In this document: in pieces, positions 16,394 to 25,341 of the stretch | Layout of the letters: the number at the start of each line of letters is the position of its first letter | Numbering within the stretch: position 1 is the stretch's first letter | Made by a program: the position numbers and the translations under genes | DNA from: Bacteroides propionicigenes | GTDB taxonomy: Bacteria; Bacteroidota; Bacteroidia; Bacteroidales; Bacteroidaceae | Length of the DNA: 64,000 bases | Assembly: GCF_018390535.1 (NCBI RefSeq) | Contig: NZ_JAHBBW010000018.1 | Span: forward strand, 1-64,000 | Direction of reading: 5' to 3' | Notes under the pieces: generated by a model | Databases searched by the model: none | What the model was told of the DNA's origin: nothing | What the model saw: the letters and a program-made list of their open reading frames with translations, nothing else

Positions 16394-18136
16394 ATGAACT
16401 GGAATTCAAATGAGTTTATATGGCTCGACTGGACAATTCTCATTGTCGGCATTATGGCTGTGATATGGGCTGTATGGCGTGCCGTACAGAAGGACAAACG
16501 TATGCAACAAGGAGCAAGCAGTGAAGACTACCTGTTTGGTAAGGGAGAGCCTTGGTACATCATTGGTGCAGCTATTTTTGCAGCCAACATTGGCTCAGAA
16601 CATTTGGTAGGATTGGCCGGTACCGGCGCTAAGTCAGGAGTAGGTATGGCCCACTGGGAAATGCAAGGCTGGATGATCCTGCTCTTAGGATGGCTTTTCG
16701 TCCCTTTCTATCAATTATTAAATAACAAAATGGGCAAAATCATTACAATGCCCGATTTCTTAAAATATCGCTATACACCGCGTACAGGTTCATGGCTTTC
16801 CATTATTACGCTGATTGCTTATATATTGACTAAAGTCAGTGTAACAGCCTATACAGGGGGTATATTCCTGGAATTTCTTTTGGGGCTTCCTTTCTGGTAC
16901 GGAGCTATCGGTTTGATTGTTCTTACTGGTATTTTCACTGTATTGAGCGGAATGAAAGGAGTTATGACTCTTTCTGCTATCCAGACCCCTATCCTGATTA
17001 TCGGTTCTTTCCTTGTACTTTTCTTAGGGTTATCCGCTTTGGGTGGAGGAAGTATCGCTACCGGCTGGACGGAAATGATGGATCACGCACGCAATGCAAT
17101 GAACGTAGGTACAGACGGACAAGCTTACGGTGCCAACCATATGTTCCATTGGAGCGAAGCTGACCCGATGTATCAGGAATATCCCGGTTTTTGGGTATTC
17201 ATTGGTGCTTCCATTATCGGATTCTGGTATTGGTGCACAGACCAACACATTGTGCAACGTGTACTCGGACAACGTAAAGGAGAAGCCAATGATGTGGTTA
17301 TGAAACGTGCCCGCCGAGGTAGTATTGCAGCCGGTTACTTTAAGATTCTGCCTGTATTCATGTTCCTCATTCCGGGTATGGTAGCAGCTGCTTTGGCTGC
17401 CAAAGGAGAATTTGATATGTCCAACACGGATGCAGCTTTCGCTGTTATGGTAAAAGACGTACTGCCTGCCGGAGTAAAGGGCATTGTAACAATTGGCTTC
17501 ATTTGTGCATTAGTCGCATCATTGGCAGCATTTTTCAACTCTTGTGCCACGCTCTTCACTGAAGACTTCTACAAACCGATGTGCAAGGGAAAGAGTGAAG
17601 CTACATACGTGTTAGTAGGTCGTGTGGCTACAGTAGTAGTAGTCATTCTCGGTATGGCATGGATTCCGGTAATGATGAGTCTCGGCAGTCTTTATGATTA
17701 CCTGCAAGGTATTCAGTCATTACTTGCTCCGGCAATGGTAGCTGTATTTGCTATGGGTATATTCTCTAAACGAATTACTCCGAAAGCCGGTGAAGCTGCT
17801 ATGATTATAGGATTTATTATCGGTATGGTACGCTTGCTTACCAATATTCTTACCAACACAGGCAAAGATGTTATGTCCGGTTGGTATTGGGAATATACCA
17901 CTTGGTTCTGGCAGACAAACTGGCTTATCTTCGAAATATGGTTGCTTGTTTTCCTTATCGCACTAATGGTTGTAGTGTCATTCTTCACTCCGAAACCTAC
18001 CGCCCAGCAGATAGAAGCTATTACTTTTACCGGCAGTTATAAGCAGCTGATTAGACAGAGTTGGAACAAATGGGATGTAATCGCTTCTTTGGGCGTAGTT
18101 ATTCTTTGTGCTCTGTTCTATGCGTATTTCTGGTAA
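16394..18136 (+). CDS. Sodium:solute symporter (SSS family), probable L-arabinose transporter
   Basis: This 580-residue inner-membrane protein has about 14 hydrophobic segments and clear SSS/SGLT features: YLFGKGEPWYIIGAAIFAAN near the N-terminus, SEHLVGLAGTGAKSG, the FWYWCTDQHIVQRVLGQR motif and LVASLAAFFNSCATLFTEDFY. These proteins couple Na+ entry to sugar uptake. It sits between the mutarotase and the AraR-type regulator, so the likely substrate is L-arabinose released from imported arabinan. The gene ends 15 bp before the regulator gene. Substrate is inferred from context only. Confidence 0.93.
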   Translation: MNWNSNEFIWLDWTILIVGIMAVIWAVWRAVQKDKRMQQGASSEDYLFGKGEPWYIIGAAIFAANIGSEHLVGLAGTGAKSGVGMAHWEMQGWMILLLGWLFVPFYQLLNNKMGKIITMPDFLKYRYTPRTGSWLSIITLIAYILTKVSVTAYTGGIFLEFLLGLPFWYGAIGLIVLTGIFTVLSGMKGVMTLSAIQTPILIIGSFLVLFLGLSALGGGSIATGWTEMMDHARNAMNVGTDGQAYGANHMFHWSEADPMYQEYPGFWVFIGASIIGFWYWCTDQHIVQRVLGQRKGEANDVVMKRARRGSIAAGYFKILPVFMFLIPGMVAAALAAKGEFDMSNTDAAFAVMVKDVLPAGVKGIVTIGFICALVASLAAFFNSCATLFTEDFYKPMCKGKSEATYVLVGRVATVVVVILGMAWIPVMMSLGSLYDYLQGIQSLLAPAMVAVFAMGIFSKRITPKAGEAAMIIGFIIGMVRLLTNILTNTGKDVMSGWYWEYTTWFWQTNWLIFEIWLLVFLIALMVVVSFFTPKPTAQQIEAITFTGSYKQLIRQSWNKWDVIASLGVVILCALFYAYFW

Positions 18137-18151
18137 TCAAAATATTATAAA

Positions 18152-18829
18152 ATGACGAATTATTATAATATAAATCCCAAGTTCTATATAGCTGTCGACT
18201 GCATCATTTTCGGCTTTAACGAAGGAGAACTAAACTTGTTGTTGCTGAAAAGAAACTTCGAACCGGCAATGGGCAACTGGTCGTTAATGGGCGGGTTTGT
18301 CCAAGAGAGCGAAAGCGTGGACGATGCAGCCAAACGGGTTCTCGCCGAACTGACAGGACTGGACAACGTCTATATGGAACAAGTCGGTTCTTTCGGTGCT
18401 ATTGACCGCGACCCCGGTGAACGGGTTATATCCGTTGCCTACTATGCGCTGGTCAATATCAATGAATACGACAGGGACTTAGTACAGCAGCACAACGCTT
18501 TTTGGGTAAACATCAATGAGCTGCCGCCACTCATCTTTGACCATGCTGCAATGGTGGAGCAAGCACGTGCATTGATGCAACAGAAAGCATCTACCGAACC
18601 TATCGGTTTTAACTTGTTGCCTCAGTTGTTTACGCTCTCGCAACTGCAAAGCCTGTACGAAGCCATTTACGGCGAAGACATCGACAAGCGGAACTTCCGC
18701 AAACGGATAGCTGAAATGGATTATATAGAAAAAACGGATAAAATTGATAAAACAAGTTCCAAACGCGGTGCCGCCCTATACAAATTCAACGAAAAGGCAT
18801 ACCGCAAGGCACCGAAGTTTAAAATTTAA
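18152..18829 (+). CDS. araR: NUDIX-domain transcriptional regulator of arabinose use (AraR)
   Basis: This 225-residue regulator has a NUDIX-fold effector domain (residues about 10-140) and a C-terminal winged helix (about 145-225, FNLLPQLFTLSQLQSLYEAI, KRNFRKRIAEMDYI). The NUDIX box is degenerate. GFVQESE keeps the first glycine and glutamate, but the expected REUxEE block reads RVLAEL, so catalytic glutamates are lost, as in sugar-sensing members of the NrtR/AraR group. Bacteroides AraR is an arabinose-responsive repressor unrelated to E. coli AraC. It lies inside the operon it probably controls, 5 bp before araD, and would act on the twin GTGT/ACAC palindromes at 15141-15179. Confidence 0.88.
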   Translation: MTNYYNINPKFYIAVDCIIFGFNEGELNLLLLKRNFEPAMGNWSLMGGFVQESESVDDAAKRVLAELTGLDNVYMEQVGSFGAIDRDPGERVISVAYYALVNINEYDRDLVQQHNAFWVNINELPPLIFDHAAMVEQARALMQQKASTEPIGFNLLPQLFTLSQLQSLYEAIYGEDIDKRNFRKRIAEMDYIEKTDKIDKTSSKRGAALYKFNEKAYRKAPKFKI

Positions 18830-18834
18830 TCATT

Positions 18835-19521
18835 ATGTTAGAAGAACTGAAAGAAAAAGTATTTCGTGCCAACCTTGATTTGGTGAAGCATGGACTCGTT
18901 ATCTTCACATGGGGAAATGTATCGGCCATTGACCGCGCAACAGGCTTGGTCGTCATCAAACCCAGTGGAGTAAGCTATGATGATATGAAAGCGGAAGACA
19001 TGGTTGTTGTCGACCTCGACGGAAACGTAGTGGAAGGCAAATTGAAACCTTCTTCCGACACCCCTACCCACGTAGTACTCTACAAAGCATTTCCGGAAAT
19101 CGGCGGTGTGGTACATACACATTCTACCTATGCAACCGCTTGGGCACAGGCGGGTTGTGATATACCCAACATAGGAACTACCCACGCTGACTATTTCCAT
19201 GATGCCATTCCCTGCACTGCCGATATGACGGAAGAGGAAGTAAAAGGAGCTTATGAACAGGAAACCGGCAATGTTATCGTAAAACGTTTCGAAGGATTGA
19301 ACCCGGTTCATACCCCCGGAGTACTGGTAAAAAATCATGGTCCTTTCTCTTGGGGAAAAGATGCACACGATGCGGTACATAATGCCGTAGTTATGGAGCA
19401 AGTTGCCAAAATGGCTTCGATAGCCTATGCTGTCAACCCGCAACTGACCATGAATCCTTTACTGGTAGAAAAGCATTTCAGCCGTAAACATGGCCCCAAT
19501 GCTTACTATGGACAGAAATAA
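18835..19521 (+). CDS. araD: L-ribulose-5-phosphate 4-epimerase
   Basis: This 228-residue class II aldolase/epimerase converts L-ribulose 5-phosphate to D-xylulose 5-phosphate, the last step specific to arabinose use. Visible family features are the phosphate-binding FTWGNVSAIDR and KPSGVSYD, the Zn2+ ligands in GGVVHTHSTYATAWAQAG and a later His in VKNHGPFSWG, and GTTHADYFHDAIP. Length matches E. coli AraD (231 residues). It follows the regulator by 5 bp and precedes araA by 51 bp. AraA and a ribulokinase-type kinase next door support AraD over fuculose aldolase relatives. Confidence 0.95.
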   Translation: MLEELKEKVFRANLDLVKHGLVIFTWGNVSAIDRATGLVVIKPSGVSYDDMKAEDMVVVDLDGNVVEGKLKPSSDTPTHVVLYKAFPEIGGVVHTHSTYATAWAQAGCDIPNIGTTHADYFHDAIPCTADMTEEEVKGAYEQETGNVIVKRFEGLNPVHTPGVLVKNHGPFSWGKDAHDAVHNAVVMEQVAKMASIAYAVNPQLTMNPLLVEKHFSRKHGPNAYYGQK

Positions 19522-19572
19522 GTATAAAAGATAAAGTAAAAGTATAAGAAAACCAATTAAATTAAAAACAGT

Positions 19573-21081
19573 ATGAACGCATTTGATCAATATGAAGTAT
19601 GGTTCGTAACAGGAGCACAGCTTCTTTACGGAGGTGACGCAGTTATCGCAGTAGACGCACACAGTAACGAAATGGTAAAAGGCTTGAATGATTCCGGTCG
19701 CCTGCCGGTAAAAGTGGTATATAAAGGCACGGTAAACTCTTCCAAAGAAGTAACCGCAGCCTTCAAAGCCGCCAACAACGATGAAAAGTGTATCGGTGTC
19801 ATCACTTGGATGCACACTTTCTCTCCTGCCAAAATGTGGATTCACGGTCTACAGGAATTGAAAAAACCGTTACTGCATTTCCATACACAATTCAACAAAG
19901 AAATTCCTTGGGAGACAATGGATATGGACTTCATGAACCTGAACCAATCAGCTCACGGTGACCGTGAATTCGGCCATATCGTTACCCGTATGCGCAAAAA
20001 CCGCAAGGTAGTTGTAGGACACTGGCAAGATGAAAAAGCACAGAAACAGATTGCTGCATGGATGCGCGTAGCTGCCGCATGGGCTGATGCACAAGATATG
20101 CTCATCATCCGCTTCGGTGACCAGATGAACAACGTAGCCGTTACAGACGGTGATAAGGTGAGTGCCGAACAAGTACTGGGCTACCACGTGGACTACTATC
20201 CTATCAACGATGTTATGACTTATTATAACGCTGTTGATGATGCTGATGTAAAAGCACTCGTAGCCGAATACTTCAAACTTTACGACCACGATGCCGCACT
20301 CGAAAAAGAAGGTACAGAGGCTTATACCAAAGTATGGAACTCTGCAAAAGCTGAAATCGCTATTCGTCGTGTATTGAAAGACACAGGCGCTAAAGGTTTC
20401 ACAACCAACTTCAACGATTTAGGCGATTTTGACCAAATCCCCGGTCTGGCATCTCAGAGACTGATGGCAGAAGGTTACGGTTTTGGAGCAGAAGGTGACT
20501 GGAAAACAGCCGCCCTCTACCGTACGACTTGGTTCATGAGTCAAGGCATGCCTAACGGATGTTCTTTCCTTGAAGACTATACGCTGAACTTTGACGGTGA
20601 CAAGAGCGCCATTCTGCAAGCACATATGTTGGAAGTTTGCCCGCTGATAGCTGAGCAGAAGCCGAAATTGGAAGTACACCGTCTAAGCATCGGTATCGAC
20701 AGCGAAACAGCCCGTCTTGTATTCACCAGCAAACAAGGTGAAGGTGTAGCTGCAACTATTGTAGACTTGGGTAACCGTTTCCGTCTCATCGTAAATAAAG
20801 TGGAATGTATCAAGAGCAAACCGTTGCCGAAACTTCCTGTAGCAAGTGCCTTGTGGATTCCGATGCCTAACCTCGAAGTAGGTGCTGCCGCATGGATTCT
20901 GGCAGGCGGTACACACCACACCAGCTTCTCTTACGACCTTACCGTAGAATATTGGGAAGACTTTGCAGAGATGGCAGGTATTGAAATGATTGTTATCGAC
21001 GAGAACACCACTATCAGCGAGTTCAAGAAAGAATTGCGCATGAATGAGGTATACTATATGTTGAATAAAGCGCTTTGCTAA
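19573..21081 (+). CDS. araA: L-arabinose isomerase
   Basis: This 502-residue cytoplasmic enzyme isomerises L-arabinose to L-ribulose. The N-terminus (FDQYEVWFVTGAQLLYG), HMLEVCP, GFGAEGDWKTAALYR, NGCSFLEDYTLNF and the C-terminal GGTHHTSFSYDL carry the family's Mn2+-binding Glu and His residues in the expected order. Length equals the family norm of about 500. No frameshift or missing catalytic block was seen. It is followed by a perfect hairpin (21091-21123) before the kinase gene, so expression of araA and the kinase may differ. Confidence 0.97.
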   Translation: MNAFDQYEVWFVTGAQLLYGGDAVIAVDAHSNEMVKGLNDSGRLPVKVVYKGTVNSSKEVTAAFKAANNDEKCIGVITWMHTFSPAKMWIHGLQELKKPLLHFHTQFNKEIPWETMDMDFMNLNQSAHGDREFGHIVTRMRKNRKVVVGHWQDEKAQKQIAAWMRVAAAWADAQDMLIIRFGDQMNNVAVTDGDKVSAEQVLGYHVDYYPINDVMTYYNAVDDADVKALVAEYFKLYDHDAALEKEGTEAYTKVWNSAKAEIAIRRVLKDTGAKGFTTNFNDLGDFDQIPGLASQRLMAEGYGFGAEGDWKTAALYRTTWFMSQGMPNGCSFLEDYTLNFDGDKSAILQAHMLEVCPLIAEQKPKLEVHRLSIGIDSETARLVFTSKQGEGVAATIVDLGNRFRLIVNKVECIKSKPLPKLPVASALWIPMPNLEVGAAAWILAGGTHHTSFSYDLTVEYWEDFAEMAGIEMIVIDENTTISEFKKELRMNEVYYMLNKALC

Positions 21082-21090
21082 AAATCCCGG

Positions 21091-21123
21091 GTATGTGTCA
21101 AAACATATTGTTTTGACACATAC
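21091..21123 (+). terminator. Perfect 14-bp hairpin between araA and araB
   Basis: GTATGTGTCAAAAC (21091-21104) and GTTTTGACACATAC (21110-21123) pair perfectly around ATATT. The following bases (TTTATATTTA) are only moderately U-rich, so this may be a leaky terminator, an mRNA-stabilising stem, or a protein-binding palindrome. It ends 26 bp before the kinase ATG. Confidence 0.55.
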
Positions 21124-21149
21124 TTTATATTTACTTTGAATTATTACTT

Positions 21150-22748
21150 ATGAAAACAGATGCAAAATCAACCATCGAAACAGGCAAAGCCGTCCTCGGC
21201 ATAGAGTTCGGTTCGACACGAATAAAAGCTGTTTTGATTGACCAGGAAAATAAGCCCATTGCTCAGGGAAGCCATACTTGGGAAAACCAATTGGTTGACG
21301 GACTTTGGACATATAGCGTCGAAGCTATCTGGTACGGACTGCAGGATTGCTATGCAAACCTCCGTGCAAACGTAAAGAGCTTATACGATACAGAAATAGA
21401 GACTCTGGCTGCAATCGGTGTCAGTGCCATGATGCATGGTTATATGGCATTCGATAGGAAAGAAGAAATTCTCGTTCCGTTCCGCACATGGAGAAACACC
21501 AATACTGCCCAAGCAGCCGCAGCTTTATCCCAATTGTTTGTCTACAATATTCCATTGAGATGGAGTATTTCTCATCTGTACCAAGCAGTTCTGGATAATG
21601 AAGAACATGTTAAAGACATTGACTATCTGACCACCCTTGCAGGATTCGTTCATTGGCAAATAACCGGCCAAAAGGTATTGGGTATAGGTGATGCATCGGG
21701 TATGCTTCCCATAGATCCCGCCACTAAGGACTATTCCGCAGAAATGGTAGCTAAGTTCGATAAGCTGGTTGCCCCGAAAGGCTATGACTGGAAACTCTTG
21801 GACATCCTGCCCAAAGTGTTGCCGGCAGGTAAAAATGCAGGCTTCCTCACACCGGAAGGCGCCAAAAGGCTTGACGTATCAGGTCATCTGAAAGCCGGAA
21901 TACCGGTATGCCCGCCCGAAGGGGACGCAGGTACAGGAATGGTTGCAACCAATGCTGTAAAGCAACGTACTGGGAACGTATCGGCAGGTACATCATCATT
22001 CTCTATGATTGTTTTAGAGAAAGACTTGTCAAAGCCATACGAAATGATCGATATGGTAACAACTCCTGACGGAAGCCTTGTAGCCATGGTACATTGCAAT
22101 AACTGTACTTCCGACCTCAACGCATGGGTTAACTTATTCAAAGAGTATCAGGAGTTGCTAGGTATTCCCGTAGATATGGATGAAGTATACGGCAAACTCT
22201 ATAACCATGCACTCACAGGCAATGCGGATTGCGGTGGTCTTATCTCTTACAATTACATTTCCGGCGAACCGGTAACAGGACTTGCAGAAGGACGACCGCT
22301 GTTTGTACGCTCGGCAAACGACAAGTTCAATCTCGCCAACTTTATGAGAGCCCATCTGCATGCTTCAGTAGGAGTTCTCAAAATCGGCAATGACATTTTG
22401 TTCAAGGAAGAAAAAATCAAAGTTGACAGAATCACAGGACATGGCGGTTTGTTCAAGACCAAAGGTGTAGGTCAGAGAATCCTCGCCGCAGCCATAAACT
22501 CACCTATTTCCGTTATGGAAACAGCCGGTGAAGGTGGTGCTTGGGGTATTGCTCTACTTGGCTCTTATCTTGTGAACAACGACAAGCAACAAACTCTTGC
22601 CGATTTTCTGGATGAAAAAGTGTTTGCAGGCGATGCCGGTATTGAGGTATCACCGACAGCTGAAGATGTAGAAGGCTTCAACACATACATAGAAAACTAC
22701 ATAGCAGCCTTACCCGTTGAGGAAGCAGCTGTTAAATTTAAAAAGTAA
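21150..22748 (+). CDS. araB: FGGY-family carbohydrate kinase, probable L-ribulokinase
   Basis: This 532-residue kinase uses ATP to phosphorylate a ketopentose. The N-terminal FGGY phosphate-binding loop is VLGIEFGSTRIKAVLIDQEN, with ALIGVSAMMHGYMAFD-like sequence after it, and the C-terminal domain has TGHGGLFKTKGVGQRILAAA and GEGGAWGIALLGSYL. By sequence it resembles xylulokinase-type members as much as E. coli AraB. Its position directly after araA and araD makes L-ribulose the likely substrate, as in other Bacteroides arabinose operons. No separate promoter was identified between araA and this gene. Confidence 0.88.
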   Translation: MKTDAKSTIETGKAVLGIEFGSTRIKAVLIDQENKPIAQGSHTWENQLVDGLWTYSVEAIWYGLQDCYANLRANVKSLYDTEIETLAAIGVSAMMHGYMAFDRKEEILVPFRTWRNTNTAQAAAALSQLFVYNIPLRWSISHLYQAVLDNEEHVKDIDYLTTLAGFVHWQITGQKVLGIGDASGMLPIDPATKDYSAEMVAKFDKLVAPKGYDWKLLDILPKVLPAGKNAGFLTPEGAKRLDVSGHLKAGIPVCPPEGDAGTGMVATNAVKQRTGNVSAGTSSFSMIVLEKDLSKPYEMIDMVTTPDGSLVAMVHCNNCTSDLNAWVNLFKEYQELLGIPVDMDEVYGKLYNHALTGNADCGGLISYNYISGEPVTGLAEGRPLFVRSANDKFNLANFMRAHLHASVGVLKIGNDILFKEEKIKVDRITGHGGLFKTKGVGQRILAAAINSPISVMETAGEGGAWGIALLGSYLVNNDKQQTLADFLDEKVFAGDAGIEVSPTAEDVEGFNTYIENYIAALPVEEAAVKFKK

Positions 22749-22818
22749 TTCCTATAAAACAGCCGGCTGCCTTAAGAGAATACTTTCTCGAATAAAAGGT
22801 AAAGGCTTAGGAACAATA

Positions 22819-22938
22819 ATGAACGTAATCGTAGCGGGAGAAACTTTTGACTGCCACATGGGTGCTGTCGGCATCAAAGCAACTCCCGATACATTCGTTC
22901 ACATACACAAAGTTATTCTTCATACTATAAATACCTGA
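22819..22938 (+). CDS. Doubtful 39-residue open frame between araB and the GH127 gene
   Basis: An ATG at 22819 opens a 39-codon frame (MNVIVAGETFDCHMGAVGIK...) ending 4 bp before the GH127 start. I recognise no family and no signal peptide or membrane segment. The surrounding gap (22749-22942) is about 190 bp with only small palindromes such as CAGCCGGCTG. It may be a small protein, a decayed gene fragment or non-coding leader. I include it because nothing else explains the gap. Confidence 0.15.
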   Translation: MNVIVAGETFDCHMGAVGIKATPDTFVHIHKVILHTINT

Positions 22939-22942
22939 TACA

Positions 22943-25288
22943 ATGAAATCATCACTCACCTGTCTACTACTTTTCTTCTTTCTTTTAACCGGGAAAGCTC
23001 AAACCAGACAAGAAGTGTCCTATTTCCCCCTTCAAGATGTCAAGCTGTTGGAAAGCCCTTTCTTACAAGCACAGCGGACCGACTTACATTACATAATGGC
23101 TATGAATCCGGACAAACTACTCGCCCCTTTTCTGCGCGAAGCCGGGCTCACCCCTAAAGCGCCAAGTTATACCAATTGGGAAAATACCGGACTGGACGGG
23201 CATATCGGCGGACATTATATTTCCGCACTCTCCATGATGTATGCCGCTACCGGAGACACAACCGTATACAATAGACTGAATTATATGCTGGACGAGTTAT
23301 ATCGTGCACAACAAGCTGTAGGCACAGGATTCATCGGAGGAACCCCCGGAAGCCTGCAACTTTGGAAAGAAATAAAAGAAGGGAATATCCACGCCGGAAG
23401 TTTCAACCTTAACGGCAAATGGGTTCCCCTATATAATATACACAAGACTTATGCCGGACTTCGTGATGCTTACCTTTATGCAGGGAGCGATCTCGCCCGT
23501 CAAATGTTGATTGCCCTCACAGACTGGATGGCGGATATTACGTCAGGACTCACAGACGAGCAAATGCAAGATATGCTACGCAGTGAACACGGAGGGCTGA
23601 ATGAAACATTTGCCGATGTTGCCGACATCACAGGTGACAAGAAGTATTTAGAACTGGCACGCAAATTCTCCCATAAGACGCTTCTCGAACCTCTCACCAA
23701 AGACGAAGATTGTCTGACAGGTATGCACGCCAATACACAAATACCGAAAGTCATCGGCTACAAACGTATCGCCGATCTTACCCAAGACCATGATTGGGAT
23801 CATGCCGCACGTTTCTTCTGGAATACGGTTGTCAAGCATCGTTCCGTCTGTATCGGCGGTAACAGTGTGCGTGAGCATTTTCATCCGGCAGACAACTTCA
23901 CATCCATGCTCAATGATGTGCAAGGTCCTGAAACCTGCAACACTTACAATATGCTTCGCTTGACGAAGATGCTTTTCCAAAGCTCTCCCGACAGCCGCTT
24001 TGCCGATTATTACGAACGTGCCCTATATAACCATATCCTTGCCTCCCAGCAGCCGGCAAAAGGTGGCTTTGTTTACTTCACCCCTATGCGTTCGGGACAC
24101 TATCGCGTTTATTCGCAGCCGGAAACATCCATGTGGTGCTGCGTAGGTTCCGGACTGGAGAACCACACTAAATACGGAGAGTTCATTTATGCCCATACCG
24201 AGGATACCTTGTATATAAACCTATTCATCCCCTCCCGCTTGACTTGGAAGGAGAAAAATCTGGTGCTCGCACAAGAGAGCCGTTTCCCCGATGAAGAACA
24301 AATCAGATTCCGGGTGGAGAAAAGCACTAAGAAAGCATTCAGCTTTAAGTTCCGTTATCCGGCATGGGCAAAAGGAGCAAGTGTTTCCGTTAATGGCAAA
24401 GTACAGGATATAACAGCCCAACCGGGAGAATATCTGACAATTCATCGTAAATGGAAAGCCGGAGATGAAATCACCCTGAACCTACCGATGCAGGTTACTC
24501 TGGAACAAATACCCGACCAAGAACAGTTCTATGCTTTTATGTACGGGCCTGTCGTACTTGCCAACCCTACCGGTACCGAAAATATGGACGGCCTCTATGC
24601 AGATGACAGCCGTGGCGGACACATTGCTCACGGCAAGCAAGTATCTCTGGAGAAAATACCGATGCTGATAGGTTCTTCCGAATCACTGTCCCAAGCAGTC
24701 CGAAAGACAGATGACAAACAGCTATCATTCAACTATACCGGAAGTGTGTACCCGGCACAGAAAGAAGCGCTGAAGCTGATACCTTTCTTCCGCCTGCACG
24801 ATTCCCGTTATGCGATTTATTTCCATCGGGTGACCCAAACAGAGGCAGAAAGCATCCGTAAAGAAATGGAACTGAAAGAACGCAAAGCCATGGAACTTGC
24901 CAACCAAACGGTAGACATCATTTTCCCCGGTGAGCAACAACCGGAATCTGATCATGGCATCCAATACGAACAAGCGGAGGCAGGAACAAACAAAGACCGT
25001 CATTTCCGACGTGCCAAAAGTTGGTTCAGCTATAATCTGAAAGTAAAAGAAGAAGCCGGTCGACTGATGATTGTCACACGAAAAGAAGATAAAATGAAAG
25101 TCACAATTCTCCTTAACAATGAGAAACTGACCGTTAATCCTACAATCAGCGAACCTGATAAAGAGGGTTTCATAACAGTCTGTTACCCCTTGTCTCGGAA
25201 ATTAAGCGCCGGCAATTATCCGATACGGTTCAGTCCGGATGAAACAGAATGGACTCCCGCTATCTATGAAATCCGTTTACTTAAATAA
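22943..25288 (+). CDS. GH127 beta-L-arabinofuranosidase
   Basis: This 781-residue enzyme has a cleavable signal peptide (LLLFFFLLTGKAQ) and a long (alpha/alpha)6 catalytic domain. The residues known to matter in HypBA1 are all present in order: Glu311 (VREHF), Glu330 and Cys332 (GPETCN), and Cys399-Cys400 (MWCCVGSG), which form the Zn site and nucleophile region. LPMQVTLEQIPDQEQFYAF and the C-terminal beta domains are also typical. It removes terminal beta-L-arabinofuranose, a linkage found in plant glycoproteins and in side chains of pectic arabinans. The probable location is periplasmic. It lies downstream of the kinase and 53 bp before the GH51 gene. Confidence 0.92.
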   Translation: MKSSLTCLLLFFFLLTGKAQTRQEVSYFPLQDVKLLESPFLQAQRTDLHYIMAMNPDKLLAPFLREAGLTPKAPSYTNWENTGLDGHIGGHYISALSMMYAATGDTTVYNRLNYMLDELYRAQQAVGTGFIGGTPGSLQLWKEIKEGNIHAGSFNLNGKWVPLYNIHKTYAGLRDAYLYAGSDLARQMLIALTDWMADITSGLTDEQMQDMLRSEHGGLNETFADVADITGDKKYLELARKFSHKTLLEPLTKDEDCLTGMHANTQIPKVIGYKRIADLTQDHDWDHAARFFWNTVVKHRSVCIGGNSVREHFHPADNFTSMLNDVQGPETCNTYNMLRLTKMLFQSSPDSRFADYYERALYNHILASQQPAKGGFVYFTPMRSGHYRVYSQPETSMWCCVGSGLENHTKYGEFIYAHTEDTLYINLFIPSRLTWKEKNLVLAQESRFPDEEQIRFRVEKSTKKAFSFKFRYPAWAKGASVSVNGKVQDITAQPGEYLTIHRKWKAGDEITLNLPMQVTLEQIPDQEQFYAFMYGPVVLANPTGTENMDGLYADDSRGGHIAHGKQVSLEKIPMLIGSSESLSQAVRKTDDKQLSFNYTGSVYPAQKEALKLIPFFRLHDSRYAIYFHRVTQTEAESIRKEMELKERKAMELANQTVDIIFPGEQQPESDHGIQYEQAEAGTNKDRHFRRAKSWFSYNLKVKEEAGRLMIVTRKEDKMKVTILLNNEKLTVNPTISEPDKEGFITVCYPLSRKLSAGNYPIRFSPDETEWTPAIYEIRLLK

Positions 25289-25341
25289 GTGCTAAATTTA
25301 TTCATACATATATTTACTCACATCATATAACTATAACCGTT

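Noticed and set aside
18152..18829. Functional NUDIX hydrolase
   Set aside because: The catalytic glutamates of the NUDIX box are replaced (RVLAEL), and a winged helix is fused at the C-terminus, so a regulator is the better call.
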